Below, piece by piece: positions 8,673-16,871 of a stretch of 64,000 nucleotides of DNA. The notes beneath the pieces were generated by a model, which made no database searches, had not been told where the DNA came from, and saw only the letters and a program-made list of their open reading frames with translations. The stretch covers positions 1,116,001-1,180,000 of the forward strand of contig NZ_OY782763.1 of the NCBI RefSeq assembly GCF_963678225.1, read 5' to 3'. This DNA is from an uncultured Cohaesibacter sp. GTDB lineage: Bacteria > Pseudomonadota > Alphaproteobacteria > Rhizobiales > Cohaesibacteraceae. Every line of letters starts with the position of its first letter. Position 1 is the first letter of the stretch. A program made the translations under genes and the position numbers.

Positions 8673-9408
8673 CGACAGACATCCTGACCCTCAAGGACCT
8701 GCATGCGGGCTATCAACCCGATCTGCCCATCATCAACGGCATCGACCTGACGGTGCAGCAGGGCGAATTCGTGGTTCTGCTTGGCCCCAATGGCGCAGGC
8801 AAATCGACCCTTGTAAAGGCGGTTGCCGGCTTGGTGCCCATCCATTCGGGAATGGTGCTGCTCAAAGAAGAGAATATCACCCACCTGCCTGCGCATCTGA
8901 AGCTGCATAGCGCATGACCTTCGTGCCGCAAACCGAAAATATCTTCACCCAGATGAGCATCCGCGAAAATCTTCAAATCTCGGCGCAGATCCTGCCCAAG
9001 CAATTTCGTTCGGAACGCATAGAGGCGATGTTCGCCATGTTCCCCGATCTGGCCAAACGCCCCTCAACGCGTGCGGGGGCTCTCTCCGGCGGACAACGTC
9101 AGATGCTGGCCGTGGCCCGGGCCCTCATCACCGATCCTGCCCTGCTCATCCTTGATGAACCATCCGCTGGCCTATCGCCCCTCTTGGTCGACGAGGTCTT
9201 CGCCCGCATCAAGATGATCAATGAAACTGGCGTTACCATTCTTCTTGTCGAGCAAAATGTCCGCGTCGGCTTGGAAGCCGCCTCCCGCGGCGTCATCCTC
9301 GTGGAAGGCAAGGTGGCCCATGACGCCCCGTCCGCCGATTTGTCTGGCGATCCGGTGGTTACCGAACTCTATCTTGGTGGCGGTGGAGCCGAGGAGACAG
9401 CCCAATGA
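8669..9408 (+). pseudogene. livF: HAAT ABC transporter ATP-binding protein LivF, frameshifted
   Basis: Second ATPase of the importer, split by a frameshift. The first part (8669-8917, 82 residues) carries Walker [10 protein letters not shown] and ends ITHLPAHLKLHSA before a stop. The second (8914-9408, 164 residues) begins MTFVPQTENIFTQMSI and carries LSGGQRQMLAVARAL, Walker B LLILDEPSAGLSP and the family LLVEQNV. Read together, with one G missing near 8912 (AGCGC where AGCGGC is expected), they give a normal LivF. The stop of part one and the ATG of part two overlap as ATGA. This may be a sequencing error, a real lesion, or a rejoining by frameshifting; the rest of the operon is intact. Confidence 0.85.
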
Positions 9409-10319
9409 CCTTGCAACCCATCATGGATGGCCTCGTGAATGGCTCGATCATCGGCCTTGGAGCCATTGGCGTCACCTTGACCTATTCCATCCTGCGCTTT
9501 GCCAACTTCGCTCATGGCGAAATGCTATCATGGGGCGCCTATCTGGCCCTTACCGTAAGCGCAGCCCTAGGCGCCATGCTCCCCGGTCTTGGCACCCCGA
9601 TTGGCCCCTTTTCCTTCGGCTGGTCGGTGCCCATCGCCATGATCACCTCCATGGTCTTGACTGGTCTGGTTGCCCTCACGGTAGATTGGCTGCTCTTTGG
9701 CCGCCTGCGCAAGGCTGGGTCAGCCCAGATCATTCTGGTGATGTCGTCCTTTGGTGCCGCGCTGGCGCTACGCAATCTGCTGGAATTCATCTACACCTCC
9801 AGTCCGGCCTATTTCACCAATGCACTGCAGATCTCGCGCCCCATCCTTCCCGGCCTCAGGGCAACACCTGACCAGCTACTGGTCCTGATACTGGCCGTTA
9901 TCATGGTGGTTGCGGTGCATCTGCTCCTCACGAAATCTGCGGCAGGCCGCTCCATGCGGGCCGTCTCGGAAAATCCGGATCTCGCCAGCCTTGCAGGCAT
10001 CGACACCCGTGCCGTCATTCGCATGGTCTGGATGCTGGGGGCTGCGCTCGCTGCCGTTGGCGGCATCATGTCTGGCGTTGTGGTGCAGATACGCCCCACC
10101 ATGGGCCTTGACCTGCTGCTTCCCCTCTTTGCCGCCTCCATTCTGGGAGGTATCGGCTCTGTGCCCGGCGCCATGATCTCCGGACTGATGGTCGGGCTTG
10201 CCGAAGCTTTCACTGTGCAGATCATTGGCGCGGAATGGCGGGCTGCGGTGTCGTTTGTCATCCTCGTCGCCATGCTATTATTGCGCCCTCAGGGCATTTT
10301 CGGAAAGGCTGCGGCATGA
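9405..10319 (+). CDS. livH: HAAT ABC transporter permease, LivH-like
   Basis: Inner-membrane permease of 304 residues with about eight hydrophobic helices. The N-terminal GLVNGSIIGLGAIGVTLTYSILRFANFAHGEM is the LivH hallmark, and the RAVSENPDLASLAGIDTRAVI loop is the ATPase-contact EAA-like region. The start overlaps the livF stop as ATGA and its own stop overlaps livM as ATGA, so the subunits are translationally coupled. It pairs with LivM to form the channel for the solute delivered by the binding protein at 4184-5446. Confidence 0.92.
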   Translation: MTLQPIMDGLVNGSIIGLGAIGVTLTYSILRFANFAHGEMLSWGAYLALTVSAALGAMLPGLGTPIGPFSFGWSVPIAMITSMVLTGLVALTVDWLLFGRLRKAGSAQIILVMSSFGAALALRNLLEFIYTSSPAYFTNALQISRPILPGLRATPDQLLVLILAVIMVVAVHLLLTKSAAGRSMRAVSENPDLASLAGIDTRAVIRMVWMLGAALAAVGGIMSGVVVQIRPTMGLDLLLPLFAASILGGIGSVPGAMISGLMVGLAEAFTVQIIGAEWRAAVSFVILVAMLLLRPQGIFGKAAA

Positions 10320-11314
10320 TCGATCTTCTTTCCTACGGCGCCTTCTTCCTCACCATGGCCTTGACCTATGCAGTCATCTGCCTTGGCCTCAATCTGCAAT
10401 GGGGTCAGACCGGCCTCTTCAATGTTGGCGTTGCGGGCTTTGTGGCTGTCGGGGCCTATGTCTCCTCCATCCTGACGACCCCTGCCATCGACGGACGACT
10501 GGGCGGCTTCGATCTGCCAATCGTCATCGGCTGGCTTGGTGGTGGGTTGGGGGCTGGCATCCTTTGCTTTTTGCTGGGGGCCCTCACTTTGCGTCTGCGG
10601 GCGGATTATCTCGCCATCGCCACCTTTGGCGCGGCTGTGGTGATCCAGCTAACCCTACTCAATCTGGAAGGCATCACCGGTGGGCCGTTCGGCATTGGCT
10701 TCATTCCTCGCCCTTTCGGGGGACTGGCAGAGAATCCGAGTCTATTTGCCATCGCCAATCTGGGCGTGCTGATCCTCCTTGTGCTGGTTTGCTATTTCGC
10801 TCTGCAACGCCTGACGCGCTCCCCTTGGGGTCGGGTGCTGCGTGCCTTGCGTGAAGATGAAGAAGCAGCCAAGGCTCTGGGCAAAGATCCGGTCACCTAT
10901 CGCCTTCAGGCCTTTGCCATCGGCGGCTTTATCATGGGGCTTGGCGGCGCGGCACAGGCCCATTTCATCGGCTTCATCGCACCGGACAACTACATGCCCA
11001 CCCTGACCTTTCAGGTCTGGACCATGCTGATTGTCGGCGGCTCGGGCAACATGCGCGGGGCCATCCTTGGTGCTGTACTGGTCTGGGCCATCTGGGCCCT
11101 ATCCGGAAGCCTCGTTGCCAGCGTCTTTCCGCCAGATCAGCAGGCCCGCGCGGCATCCCTGCAAATCGTACTCATCGGCGTTGCCCTCTGCCTCGTGCTG
11201 CTGCTACGTCCCTATGGCATTCTGGGCGAGGCTGGCACCGTGCGCGCACCCTTGCGGCGCGCCCTTCGCCGCGATTTAAATTCTCACTCTGAAGGACAAA
11301 AGACAGATGTCTGA
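10316..11314 (+). CDS. livM: HAAT ABC transporter permease, LivM-like
   Basis: Second permease of the importer, 332 residues, starting MIDLLSYGAFFLTMALTYAV. Family marks are LGLNLQWGQTGLFNVGVAGFVAVGAY, LTLRLRADYLAIATFGAAVVIQL and the ATPase-contact loop RALREDEEAAKALGKDPVTYRLQAFAIG. The ATG at 10316 overlaps the livH stop; earlier in-frame starts lie inside livH. The stop overlaps the start of the AKR-RidA fusion by 8 bp, tying the transporter directly to the enzyme. Confidence 0.92.
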   Translation: MIDLLSYGAFFLTMALTYAVICLGLNLQWGQTGLFNVGVAGFVAVGAYVSSILTTPAIDGRLGGFDLPIVIGWLGGGLGAGILCFLLGALTLRLRADYLAIATFGAAVVIQLTLLNLEGITGGPFGIGFIPRPFGGLAENPSLFAIANLGVLILLVLVCYFALQRLTRSPWGRVLRALREDEEAAKALGKDPVTYRLQAFAIGGFIMGLGGAAQAHFIGFIAPDNYMPTLTFQVWTMLIVGGSGNMRGAILGAVLVWAIWALSGSLVASVFPPDQQARAASLQIVLIGVALCLVLLLRPYGILGEAGTVRAPLRRALRRDLNSHSEGQKTDV

Positions 11315-12770
11315 CACACCTGATCGTATTGATCTCGCCCCCGGGCTCAACATTTCCCGCCTTGTTTGTGGTTTGTGGCAGGTTGCCGATCTGGAAAAGG
11401 ACGGAGACCTGCTGGACCCGCAAGAAACGGCTCCGCGCCTTGCGGCCTATGCCGAAGCCGGTTTTGACAGCTTCGACATGGCCGACCATTATGGTTCGGC
11501 CGAGCTGATCACCGGAGCCCTGCTGGCAAACAGCCCCAAGGACACGCCCATCCGTGCCTTCACCAAATGGTGCCCCGAACCCGGCCCCATGACGCCGGAA
11601 ATCGTCCGCGCCGGCGTACAGGAACGCCTTGACCGCCTCGGTGTCGATGCGGTTGATCTGTTGCAGTTCCACTGGTGGAGCTTTGAAGATCCGCGCTGGC
11701 TGGACGCCATGCACGAGTTGGAAAAGTTGCGCGATGAAGGTCTCATAAAAGCCATCGGCGTCACCAATTTCGATGCGGCTCATCTAGCACTGGCGCTTGA
11801 GGAAGGCATCAAAATCGTCTCCAATCAGGTTAGCTTCTCGCTGGTTGACCGTCGTGCTGCCGGTCCCCTCTCAGCCCTTTGCGCCCAATATGGTATCAAG
11901 CTGCTGGCCTACGGCACTCTTTGCGGCGGCTTCATTTCCGAAAAATGGTTGGGCAAGCCTGAGCCGCAGGAGATCGCCGACTGGAGCCGTATGAAATACA
12001 AGCGCTTCATCGATACCGCCGGCGGTTGGGATGCGTTCCAGACGCTGCTGTCTACCGCCCACACCATTGCTAAAAAGCACGGCGTTTCACTTTCCAACGT
12101 CGCCAGCCGTTGGGTGCTGGAACATCCGGCAGTCGGAGCGACCATCATCGGCGCACGCATCACCGAAGCCGAGCATCGGGCCAGCAACCTCAATGTCTTC
12201 AAATTCGCCCTTGATGCCGAAGATCACGCAGCGCTGGACGCCGCCTTTGCCCAGATGTCTGCGGTTCCGGGTGACTGCGGCGACGAATATCGCAAGCCAC
12301 CCTTCCTGACCGCATCGGGCGATCTTTCCCACCATCTCTCTTCGATTGCACCGGTCAATCCGGCCGTGGCAGACCCCAACCTTACCGATCGCGCCCGTGT
12401 CTTCTCCGGCTCCAAGTGGGAGCCCTTGGCAGGCTATTGTCGCGCCGTCCGCGTTGGTAACCGCATTCTCGTTTCAGGCACCACGGCAACCCACGGCGCC
12501 GACCATGCCGTTGCGCCAAATGATGCCGGGGCACAGGCAACCTATATTCTCGACAAGATCATCGGAGCCATTCGTGCCCATGGCGCTGGTCTGGAACATG
12601 TCGTGCGCACGCGAATCTATCTGGTCGATGTGGAAGATTGTGAAGCGGTGTCCATTGCCCATGGGCGTTTCTTCTCCGTCACTTGCCCGGCCAACACCCT
12701 GTTGCAGGTGGCAAAACTCGTCGGCCCCTATCGCGTAGAAATCGAAGCTGAAGCCGTGCTGCCGTCATAA
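11307..12770 (+). CDS. aldo/keto reductase fused to a RidA (YjgF/YER057c/UK114)-like domain
   Basis: Two-domain protein of 487 residues. Residues 1 to about 340 are an aldo/keto reductase with Asp60 and Tyr62 (FDMADHYGSAE), Lys in AFTKWCPE and His in LLQFHWWSFE. After a linker, residues about 375-487 form a RidA-like domain: GNRILVSGTTATHG, AQATYILDKIIGAIRAHGAGLEHVVRTRIYL and VEIEAEAVLP. In imine-hydrolysing RidA the catalytic arginine sits in PARSCVEV; here the aligned stretch is PANTLLQV with Asn463, so the usual imine deaminase activity is not expected. It is last in the transporter operon, overlapping livM by 8 bp. Substrate unknown; reduction of an imported carbonyl compound is the simplest inference. 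Confidence 0.88.
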   Translation: MSDTPDRIDLAPGLNISRLVCGLWQVADLEKDGDLLDPQETAPRLAAYAEAGFDSFDMADHYGSAELITGALLANSPKDTPIRAFTKWCPEPGPMTPEIVRAGVQERLDRLGVDAVDLLQFHWWSFEDPRWLDAMHELEKLRDEGLIKAIGVTNFDAAHLALALEEGIKIVSNQVSFSLVDRRAAGPLSALCAQYGIKLLAYGTLCGGFISEKWLGKPEPQEIADWSRMKYKRFIDTAGGWDAFQTLLSTAHTIAKKHGVSLSNVASRWVLEHPAVGATIIGARITEAEHRASNLNVFKFALDAEDHAALDAAFAQMSAVPGDCGDEYRKPPFLTASGDLSHHLSSIAPVNPAVADPNLTDRARVFSGSKWEPLAGYCRAVRVGNRILVSGTTATHGADHAVAPNDAGAQATYILDKIIGAIRAHGAGLEHVVRTRIYLVDVEDCEAVSIAHGRFFSVTCPANTLLQVAKLVGPYRVEIEAEAVLPS

Positions 12771-12795
12771 CAAGAGCCCTTGTGCTTTTTCCGAT

Positions 12796-12826
12796 AAAGG
12801 CCTCGGGCAAAGCGCCTGAGGTCTTT
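12796..12826 (+). terminator. probable rho-independent terminator of the transporter operon
   Basis: AAAGGCCTCGGGC and GCGCCTGAGGTCTTT pair with two G-T wobbles to form a long GC-rich stem; a T-rich stretch (GCTGTTTTT) follows. It lies 25 bp after the AKR-RidA stop. Confidence 0.7.
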
Positions 12827-12981
12827 GCTGTTTTTGGGGCATTTGACTTAACAGATGGACAAGAAGCGAAAAAGCAAGGCTTCCAGCGGCAGCCCCTTGC
12901 GGTGGGGCAAGCGTCATTGAAGAGCGGCCTCCCCTCGCTATCGAACAATTTCCGCACTGATATGCGCTTCCGATAAAGTTG

Positions 12982-13006
12982 GGAACCAAATGCAATATTC
13001 TCCGTT
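12982..13006 (+). promoter_or_regulatory. EcfG-type general stress promoter upstream of yihY
   Basis: GGAAC at 12982-12986 and CGTT at 13003-13006 are separated by 16 nt, the known spacing for EcfG/RpoE2 sigma factors of alphaproteobacteria. It is oriented toward the YihY/BrkB gene, whose start lies about 120 bp downstream. Confidence 0.72.
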
Positions 13007-13124
13007 GATTATAGGTAGCCCACAATCCACCATGGAAGAGCCTGCTTTCAGGCCTATCTTTGACAGAGTGTCTGGCCGTTCACGTCCTGCCACAAGCATA
13101 AAGACGTTCAGGAAATAGCAAGAG

Positions 13125-14075
13125 ATGCTAAGAGGTCGACAAGCGAAAAGCCCGGTTCAAATCCCCTTTTCAGGATGGATAGACATACTGTTCCGAGTGA
13201 AGAATAAACTGATCGAAGACCGCATAAGCCTCGTATCAGCCGGCGTTGCCTTCTACACATTGCTTGCAATCTTTCCTGCGATAACAGCCCTCATGGCGAT
13301 CGCGGGCCTTGTGGTCGAGCCTGTAGAAGTCGCCCGCAAGCTCCAATTGATAACAAATTTCGTTCCCGAAGACGCAGCCGCCATTATCCTCAATCAGGCG
13401 AAATCTGTAGCAGGTTCACAAGAGCGAGGCTTGGGGGTGGCGCTGGCTCTGGGATTGAGTTTGTCGCTCTACTCCGCTTCGCGCAGCATGGCCAGCCTGG
13501 TTCAGGGATTGAACGTTGTTTATGACGAGAAGGAAAAACGCGGATTTTTCAAACTGCTCCTGATCACGCTGGCCTTGACCCTCATTATGGTTGTGGGATT
13601 TGTTTTCGCTGTAGCCGCGGCTATTGCGCTTCCAACTATCTTTAACATTCTGGCCATTCCGGGCTGGATACAAGGGATCTTTTCTACAGCGAGTTGGTTC
13701 CTGATGGCCCTGCTTGTCGTTACCGGTCTATCCATTGTCTACAGGTTTGGCCCATCGCGCACAGAGGCCAAGTGGCAATGGTTGACGACGGGGGCCATGT
13801 CCGCTTGCGCGCTTTGGCTGATCGGATCGATCGGCTTCTCGATCTATGTTTCCAACTTCGCCAGCTACAATGAGACATTCGGCAGCATGGCCGGAGCAAT
13901 CATCCTTCTGATGTGGTTATGGATGTCGAGCTTTATCATTTTGATGGGAGCGGAGTTGAACGCCGAGATCGAGGCACAAACCAAAATAGACTCCACCATC
14001 GGTCCGGCAAAACCAATGGGCTCACGCGGGGCGACGAAGGCTGACATCTTGGGAGAATCCGTCAAAGAAAGCTAA
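13125..14075 (+). CDS. YihY/virulence factor BrkB family membrane protein
   Basis: Inner-membrane protein of 316 residues with about six helices. Family marks are DRISLVSAGVAFYTLLAIFPAITALMAI near the N-terminus, LGLSLSLYSASRSMASLVQGLNVVYDEKEKRGF, and the C-terminal GSMAGAIILLMWLWMSSFIILMGAELNAEIE. The exact role of YihY/BrkB proteins is not settled; they are common members of the alphaproteobacterial general stress regulon, and an EcfG-type promoter lies upstream here. The C-terminal tail of about 30 residues is polar and probably cytoplasmic. Confidence 0.9.
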   Translation: MLRGRQAKSPVQIPFSGWIDILFRVKNKLIEDRISLVSAGVAFYTLLAIFPAITALMAIAGLVVEPVEVARKLQLITNFVPEDAAAIILNQAKSVAGSQERGLGVALALGLSLSLYSASRSMASLVQGLNVVYDEKEKRGFFKLLLITLALTLIMVVGFVFAVAAAIALPTIFNILAIPGWIQGIFSTASWFLMALLVVTGLSIVYRFGPSRTEAKWQWLTTGAMSACALWLIGSIGFSIYVSNFASYNETFGSMAGAIILLMWLWMSSFIILMGAELNAEIEAQTKIDSTIGPAKPMGSRGATKADILGESVKES

Positions 14076-14361
14076 GGCCCAATCAAGCCAAATCAGGGTC
14101 CGCTGTGAGGATGATAAAGGCGACTTAGACCGGGCCTTGTCTTATGCCTTCTCGACTTTTCATCCTGCGCGGGCAACCGCGATTTTCCAATTCCTTTTGG
14201 TCACGATCAGACCCTGCCCAAGGTGACAGAAGGCCCGCGTGCCGTTGTCGCTATACAACCGCCATGGCTTTGGTTTCCTCAGCGGGAAACTGTTCCACTT
14301 TATGGAAAGCGCCCTATCTGAAAGTGCGGATGCGCATTGCGAAATAGTGAGATTAATATAG
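14076..14361. other. intergenic region, nothing recognised
   Basis: Spacer between the convergent YihY and PRC-barrel genes, ending in a shared terminator. The only open frame of any length codes for a protein of random-like composition, so I do not call a gene. Confidence 0.5.
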
Positions 14362-14398
14362 AAAATGCCCCTCGCCGGGTATGACGAGGGGCATTTTT
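14362..14398. terminator. bidirectional rho-independent terminator
   Basis: AAAATGCCCCTCG and CGAGGGGCATTTTT form a perfect 13-bp stem with a 10-nt loop and have T runs on both strands. It can end both the YihY transcript and the convergent PRC-barrel transcript. Confidence 0.85.
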
Positions 14399-14445
14399 AG
14401 AATTCAGAAATGATCAGCCAGTCGGGCTCTCTTGGCCCGCAGACC

Positions 14446-15384
14446 TTAAGAGGCAGTATATTCTGGCTGATTTTCCAGCTCTTCCTGCGTTGCGTCGATG
14501 TAAACGCGCACGTCAGCGCCGGAATCAGTTCGGAGGATTTCAAGCTCATCCATAGTCACAGCAATTCGGCGTTCGCCAATCCCCAGGAAACCACCGATAT
14601 CAAGAACAGCCTTTTCGATCTCACCGGAGTCGTTGACCAGAAGCTTGTCAATTTCGCCGATATCTTCATCCTTTACACTGTACAGACGGGCACCGGTCAG
14701 ATCGTCGGTCGTGAGTTCTGAAATCTCAACGACGTTCCAGCCATCTCGCTCAATGTTTGGGGAACCAAACGTCTCGCGCTGGATTTCATTCATCGTCTTG
14801 ACCATGCTGTCTTTTGCTTCGCTGGTTGTCTGAGCCATGTTGTCTTTTGCGTCTTTCATGGTTTTTGAGACATCTTCAACGGTGTCATCAGCGTAGCTTT
14901 TGATCTTAGCGCCAGCAGCATCCATCCTGACCTCTGCATTTTCCATCATGCGCTCAAAATTCGGGGCGTCGGTCAAAACCTGTTTATTTGCATCGACAAC
15001 TAGGAAGAAGTCGCCCTCATCGCCTGTTTCGTTGACCATTTTGATGCTGCTCATATCAACAGACACGTCTTTCTCGCCAACACCCAAGAAGCCGCCGACA
15101 CCGAGAATAACGGCTTTCACGCTGCCATCACGATTGAGAACAATGTCATTGACTTCACCGATATCATCCCATTCTGTTTCGGCACCAGCGTCGACGGTCG
15201 CATTCTCATCAAACGTCTCATAGTCCTTCTCGGCGGAATAAACGCGCATTCCGATGAAGTCCGAAGCGTAAATGTCCATCACTCCAGGCTCATCATAGGT
15301 CTTGAATGAAGACATGTGATCGTCAGCCATAGCAGCCGTGGAAAGAAGAAGTGTCATGGCAGTGGTTGCAAGAATGCGTTTCAT
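14446..15384 (-). CDS. exported protein with two PRC-barrel domains
   Basis: Protein of 312 residues with a signal peptide (MKRILATTAMTLLLSTAAMA-DD). Two PRC-barrel modules are visible: one at about residues 37-115 (FIGMRVYSAEKD, DIGEVNDIVLNRDGSVKAVILGVGGFLGVGEKDV) and one at about 225-300 (LTGARLYSVKDEDIGEIDKLLVNDSGEIEKAVLDIGGFLGIGERRI). Between them is a helical charged stretch (about 145-205) with repeated KxxMxDAK patterns like an amphipathic stress protein. The PRC repeats resemble each other and suggest internal duplication. An EcfG-type promoter lies about 80 bp upstream of the start. Periplasmic; the exact function is not known. Confidence 0.85.
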   Translation of the reverse strand: MKRILATTAMTLLLSTAAMADDHMSSFKTYDEPGVMDIYASDFIGMRVYSAEKDYETFDENATVDAGAETEWDDIGEVNDIVLNRDGSVKAVILGVGGFLGVGEKDVSVDMSSIKMVNETGDEGDFFLVVDANKQVLTDAPNFERMMENAEVRMDAAGAKIKSYADDTVEDVSKTMKDAKDNMAQTTSEAKDSMVKTMNEIQRETFGSPNIERDGWNVVEISELTTDDLTGARLYSVKDEDIGEIDKLLVNDSGEIEKAVLDIGGFLGIGERRIAVTMDELEILRTDSGADVRVYIDATQEELENQPEYTAS

Positions 15385-15461
15385 TTGGCAAGCTCCTAAT
15401 GTTGCAAGATTAGATTGCGAACTGCACGCGACCTTCGAACCTCACGTGCCGTTGTCTAGTC

Positions 15462-15486
15462 AACGTAGCCAAGGTGAATGGGTTCC
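15462..15486 (-). promoter_or_regulatory. EcfG-type general stress promoter of the PRC-barrel gene
   Basis: On the minus strand GGAAC (complement of 15482-15486) and CGTT (complement of 15462-15465) are 16 nt apart. It faces the PRC-barrel gene at 15384 and would give a leader of about 70 nt. Confidence 0.75.
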
Positions 15487-15888
15487 AGAATTCTTGTAGG
15501 AAAGATGGGATCCATTCATCTTCTTTTAGAGAATAGTAATTATTTTCAATGGGATATAGGATTCCAAAAGATCGCAACGAGCGCATAAATTTTCTCATCG
15601 ACAACAAATACTCCCCCCCTCTTCCAACCAATGCAGGCATATTAACAAGAACACAGGCCCGCTAGATCGTGGTGATATCAACATCACCAGACACTTCTTC
15701 CCTGTCTGGATATCCCCTTCCCACCAGCCGATCACACGCTTTTGAGGGCTCTGGATTTAGCAACTGCAAAGATGGCTGCGTTCTATTCCTTCCATGGGCT
15801 TTGAAAAACAGGCTTGAACTTCCGGGCGACAAACACTGTAAAACCATCTTGAGGTACCGACGCGACGAGAAGCTCTGCTTAAAAGGGG
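15487..15888. other. intergenic region, nothing recognised
   Basis: Spacer between the divergent PRC-barrel and ExoD genes. It contains a short hairpin near 15689-15712 (CCAGACA paired with TGTCTGG). Open frames on both strands have random-like composition and I do not support them as genes. Confidence 0.45.
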
Positions 15889-15913
15889 GGAACATAGCGA
15901 GACATGAAGCATT
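15889..15913 (+). promoter_or_regulatory. weak EcfG-like promoter upstream of exoD
   Basis: GGAAC at 15889-15893 is followed 16 nt later by CATT instead of CGTT. The -35 is perfect and the -10 has one mismatch. It lies about 40 bp before the ExoD start, in a cluster where neighbours have perfect sites. Confidence 0.35.
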
Positions 15914-15952
15914 GGTTAAAGAGACGCACCACTTTAATGACGGAGCAAGCCG

Positions 15953-16528
15953 TTGAGTGAAAACGCTCTGATATCTGAAATACTCGATACTATCGAAGAG
16001 AAGGCTGACAGTAAGGCAAAATTCACCGTCGGCGATCTTCTTGATGCCTTCGGTCGACGCGCCCATGGCCCTGCCATTGCTATTGTGGGGTTGGTGTCTG
16101 CATCACCCATTGGCGCGATCCCGGGCGCAAGCATATTTCTAGGCCTTCTATGTCTGATATTGGCCGGCCAATATGCGCTTAAAGACTCTCCCCCGTCCCT
16201 TCCAAAGCCCATACAGGTGGGGGGCGTTGACGGCAAACGCCTTGCGTCAGCCATTGAGAAAGCCAGGCCCTATGTCGGCAAATTGAGCTTTCTTTTTTCG
16301 GAACGACTGACCTTCATGACCCAATCACCTTGGGCCATTTTGACAGCCATCCTGATCGCTGCTTTTGCGTTGAGCATGGTGCCTTTGGCACTGGTGCCCG
16401 GCGGGGTGTTTATCCCATCCATCGCACTTGCGATCATCGGGTTTGCGGTCGCTGCACGTGATGGCCTTATGCTGATTGTAGCAAGTGCCATCGGAGCCGT
16501 TGCGAGCGCAATGTTCTGGTTCACCTAG
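15953..16528 (+). CDS. exoD: ExoD family exopolysaccharide synthesis protein
   Basis: Membrane protein of 191 residues of the ExoD family, named for an effect on exopolysaccharide production and alkali tolerance in rhizobia; its biochemical role is unknown. Visible features are the cytoplasmic N-terminus with FTVGDLLDAFGRRAHGPAIAIVGLVSASPIGAIPGASIFLG, a glycine/proline-rich hairpin, and two or three C-terminal helices. The only reasonable start is TTG at 15953, eight bases after GGAG. An ATG-less start of this kind usually lowers translation. A weak EcfG-like promoter lies just upstream. Confidence 0.85.
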   Translation: MSENALISEILDTIEEKADSKAKFTVGDLLDAFGRRAHGPAIAIVGLVSASPIGAIPGASIFLGLLCLILAGQYALKDSPPSLPKPIQVGGVDGKRLASAIEKARPYVGKLSFLFSERLTFMTQSPWAILTAILIAAFALSMVPLALVPGGVFIPSIALAIIGFAVAARDGLMLIVASAIGAVASAMFWFT

Positions 16529-16642
16529 AGAGGGAACCAACGACACAAAGAACAAAGCTTGCTCTGTCTGGATGAGAGAAACAGCGCTGTTTCAGCGCAC
16601 GCCCCACCAAAGATTTTGCGCGAGGGGCAAAGAGCCTTGTTT

Positions 16643-16668
16643 GGAACCAATCACGCACCTGTTCCGTT
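16643..16668 (+). promoter_or_regulatory. EcfG-type general stress promoter upstream of the tiny ORF and pap2 gene
   Basis: GGAAC at 16643-16647 and CGTT at 16665-16668 with a 17-nt spacer, followed by a T. It is 30 bp upstream of a small open frame that has a strong ribosome site and 204 bp upstream of the PAP2 gene. Confidence 0.72.
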
Positions 16669-16697
16669 TGCTCTCTTGAAAACGAAAGGAGATCGAC

Positions 16698-16784
16698 ATG
16701 CCTGACAACGATAATAAGTCAGCAGCAAAGCAAAGCACCAGGCGAGATCCGGGTAAAGGCAACATTTCCGCAATGAGGTCATAA
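16698..16784 (+). CDS. candidate 28-residue small protein
   Basis: A short reading frame of 28 residues, starting MPDNDNKSAAKQ and ending GKGNISAMRS. It is hydrophilic and basic with no membrane segment. The support is context: a strong AAAGGAG ribosome site sits about six bases before the ATG, and an EcfG-type promoter lies just upstream. The GKGN stretch faintly recalls small KGG stress proteins, but the match is too short to name. It could also be a leader frame or a remnant of a longer gene; an open frame in another phase continues to 16824. Confidence 0.4.
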   Translation: MPDNDNKSAAKQSTRRDPGKGNISAMRS

Positions 16785-16871
16785 AGAGATCCTGCCGGCA
16801 TCGCGCCAACACCCCCTCCAAGAGGTGAGTGCATTTATTATCATTTCCGAAAATAACCATGGTTCGACTAT

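Noticed and set aside
15669..15956. Open frame of 95 codons whose stop overlaps the TTG start of exoD.
   Set aside because: Composition is not protein-like and the frame covers the EcfG-like promoter; the overlap is probably chance.
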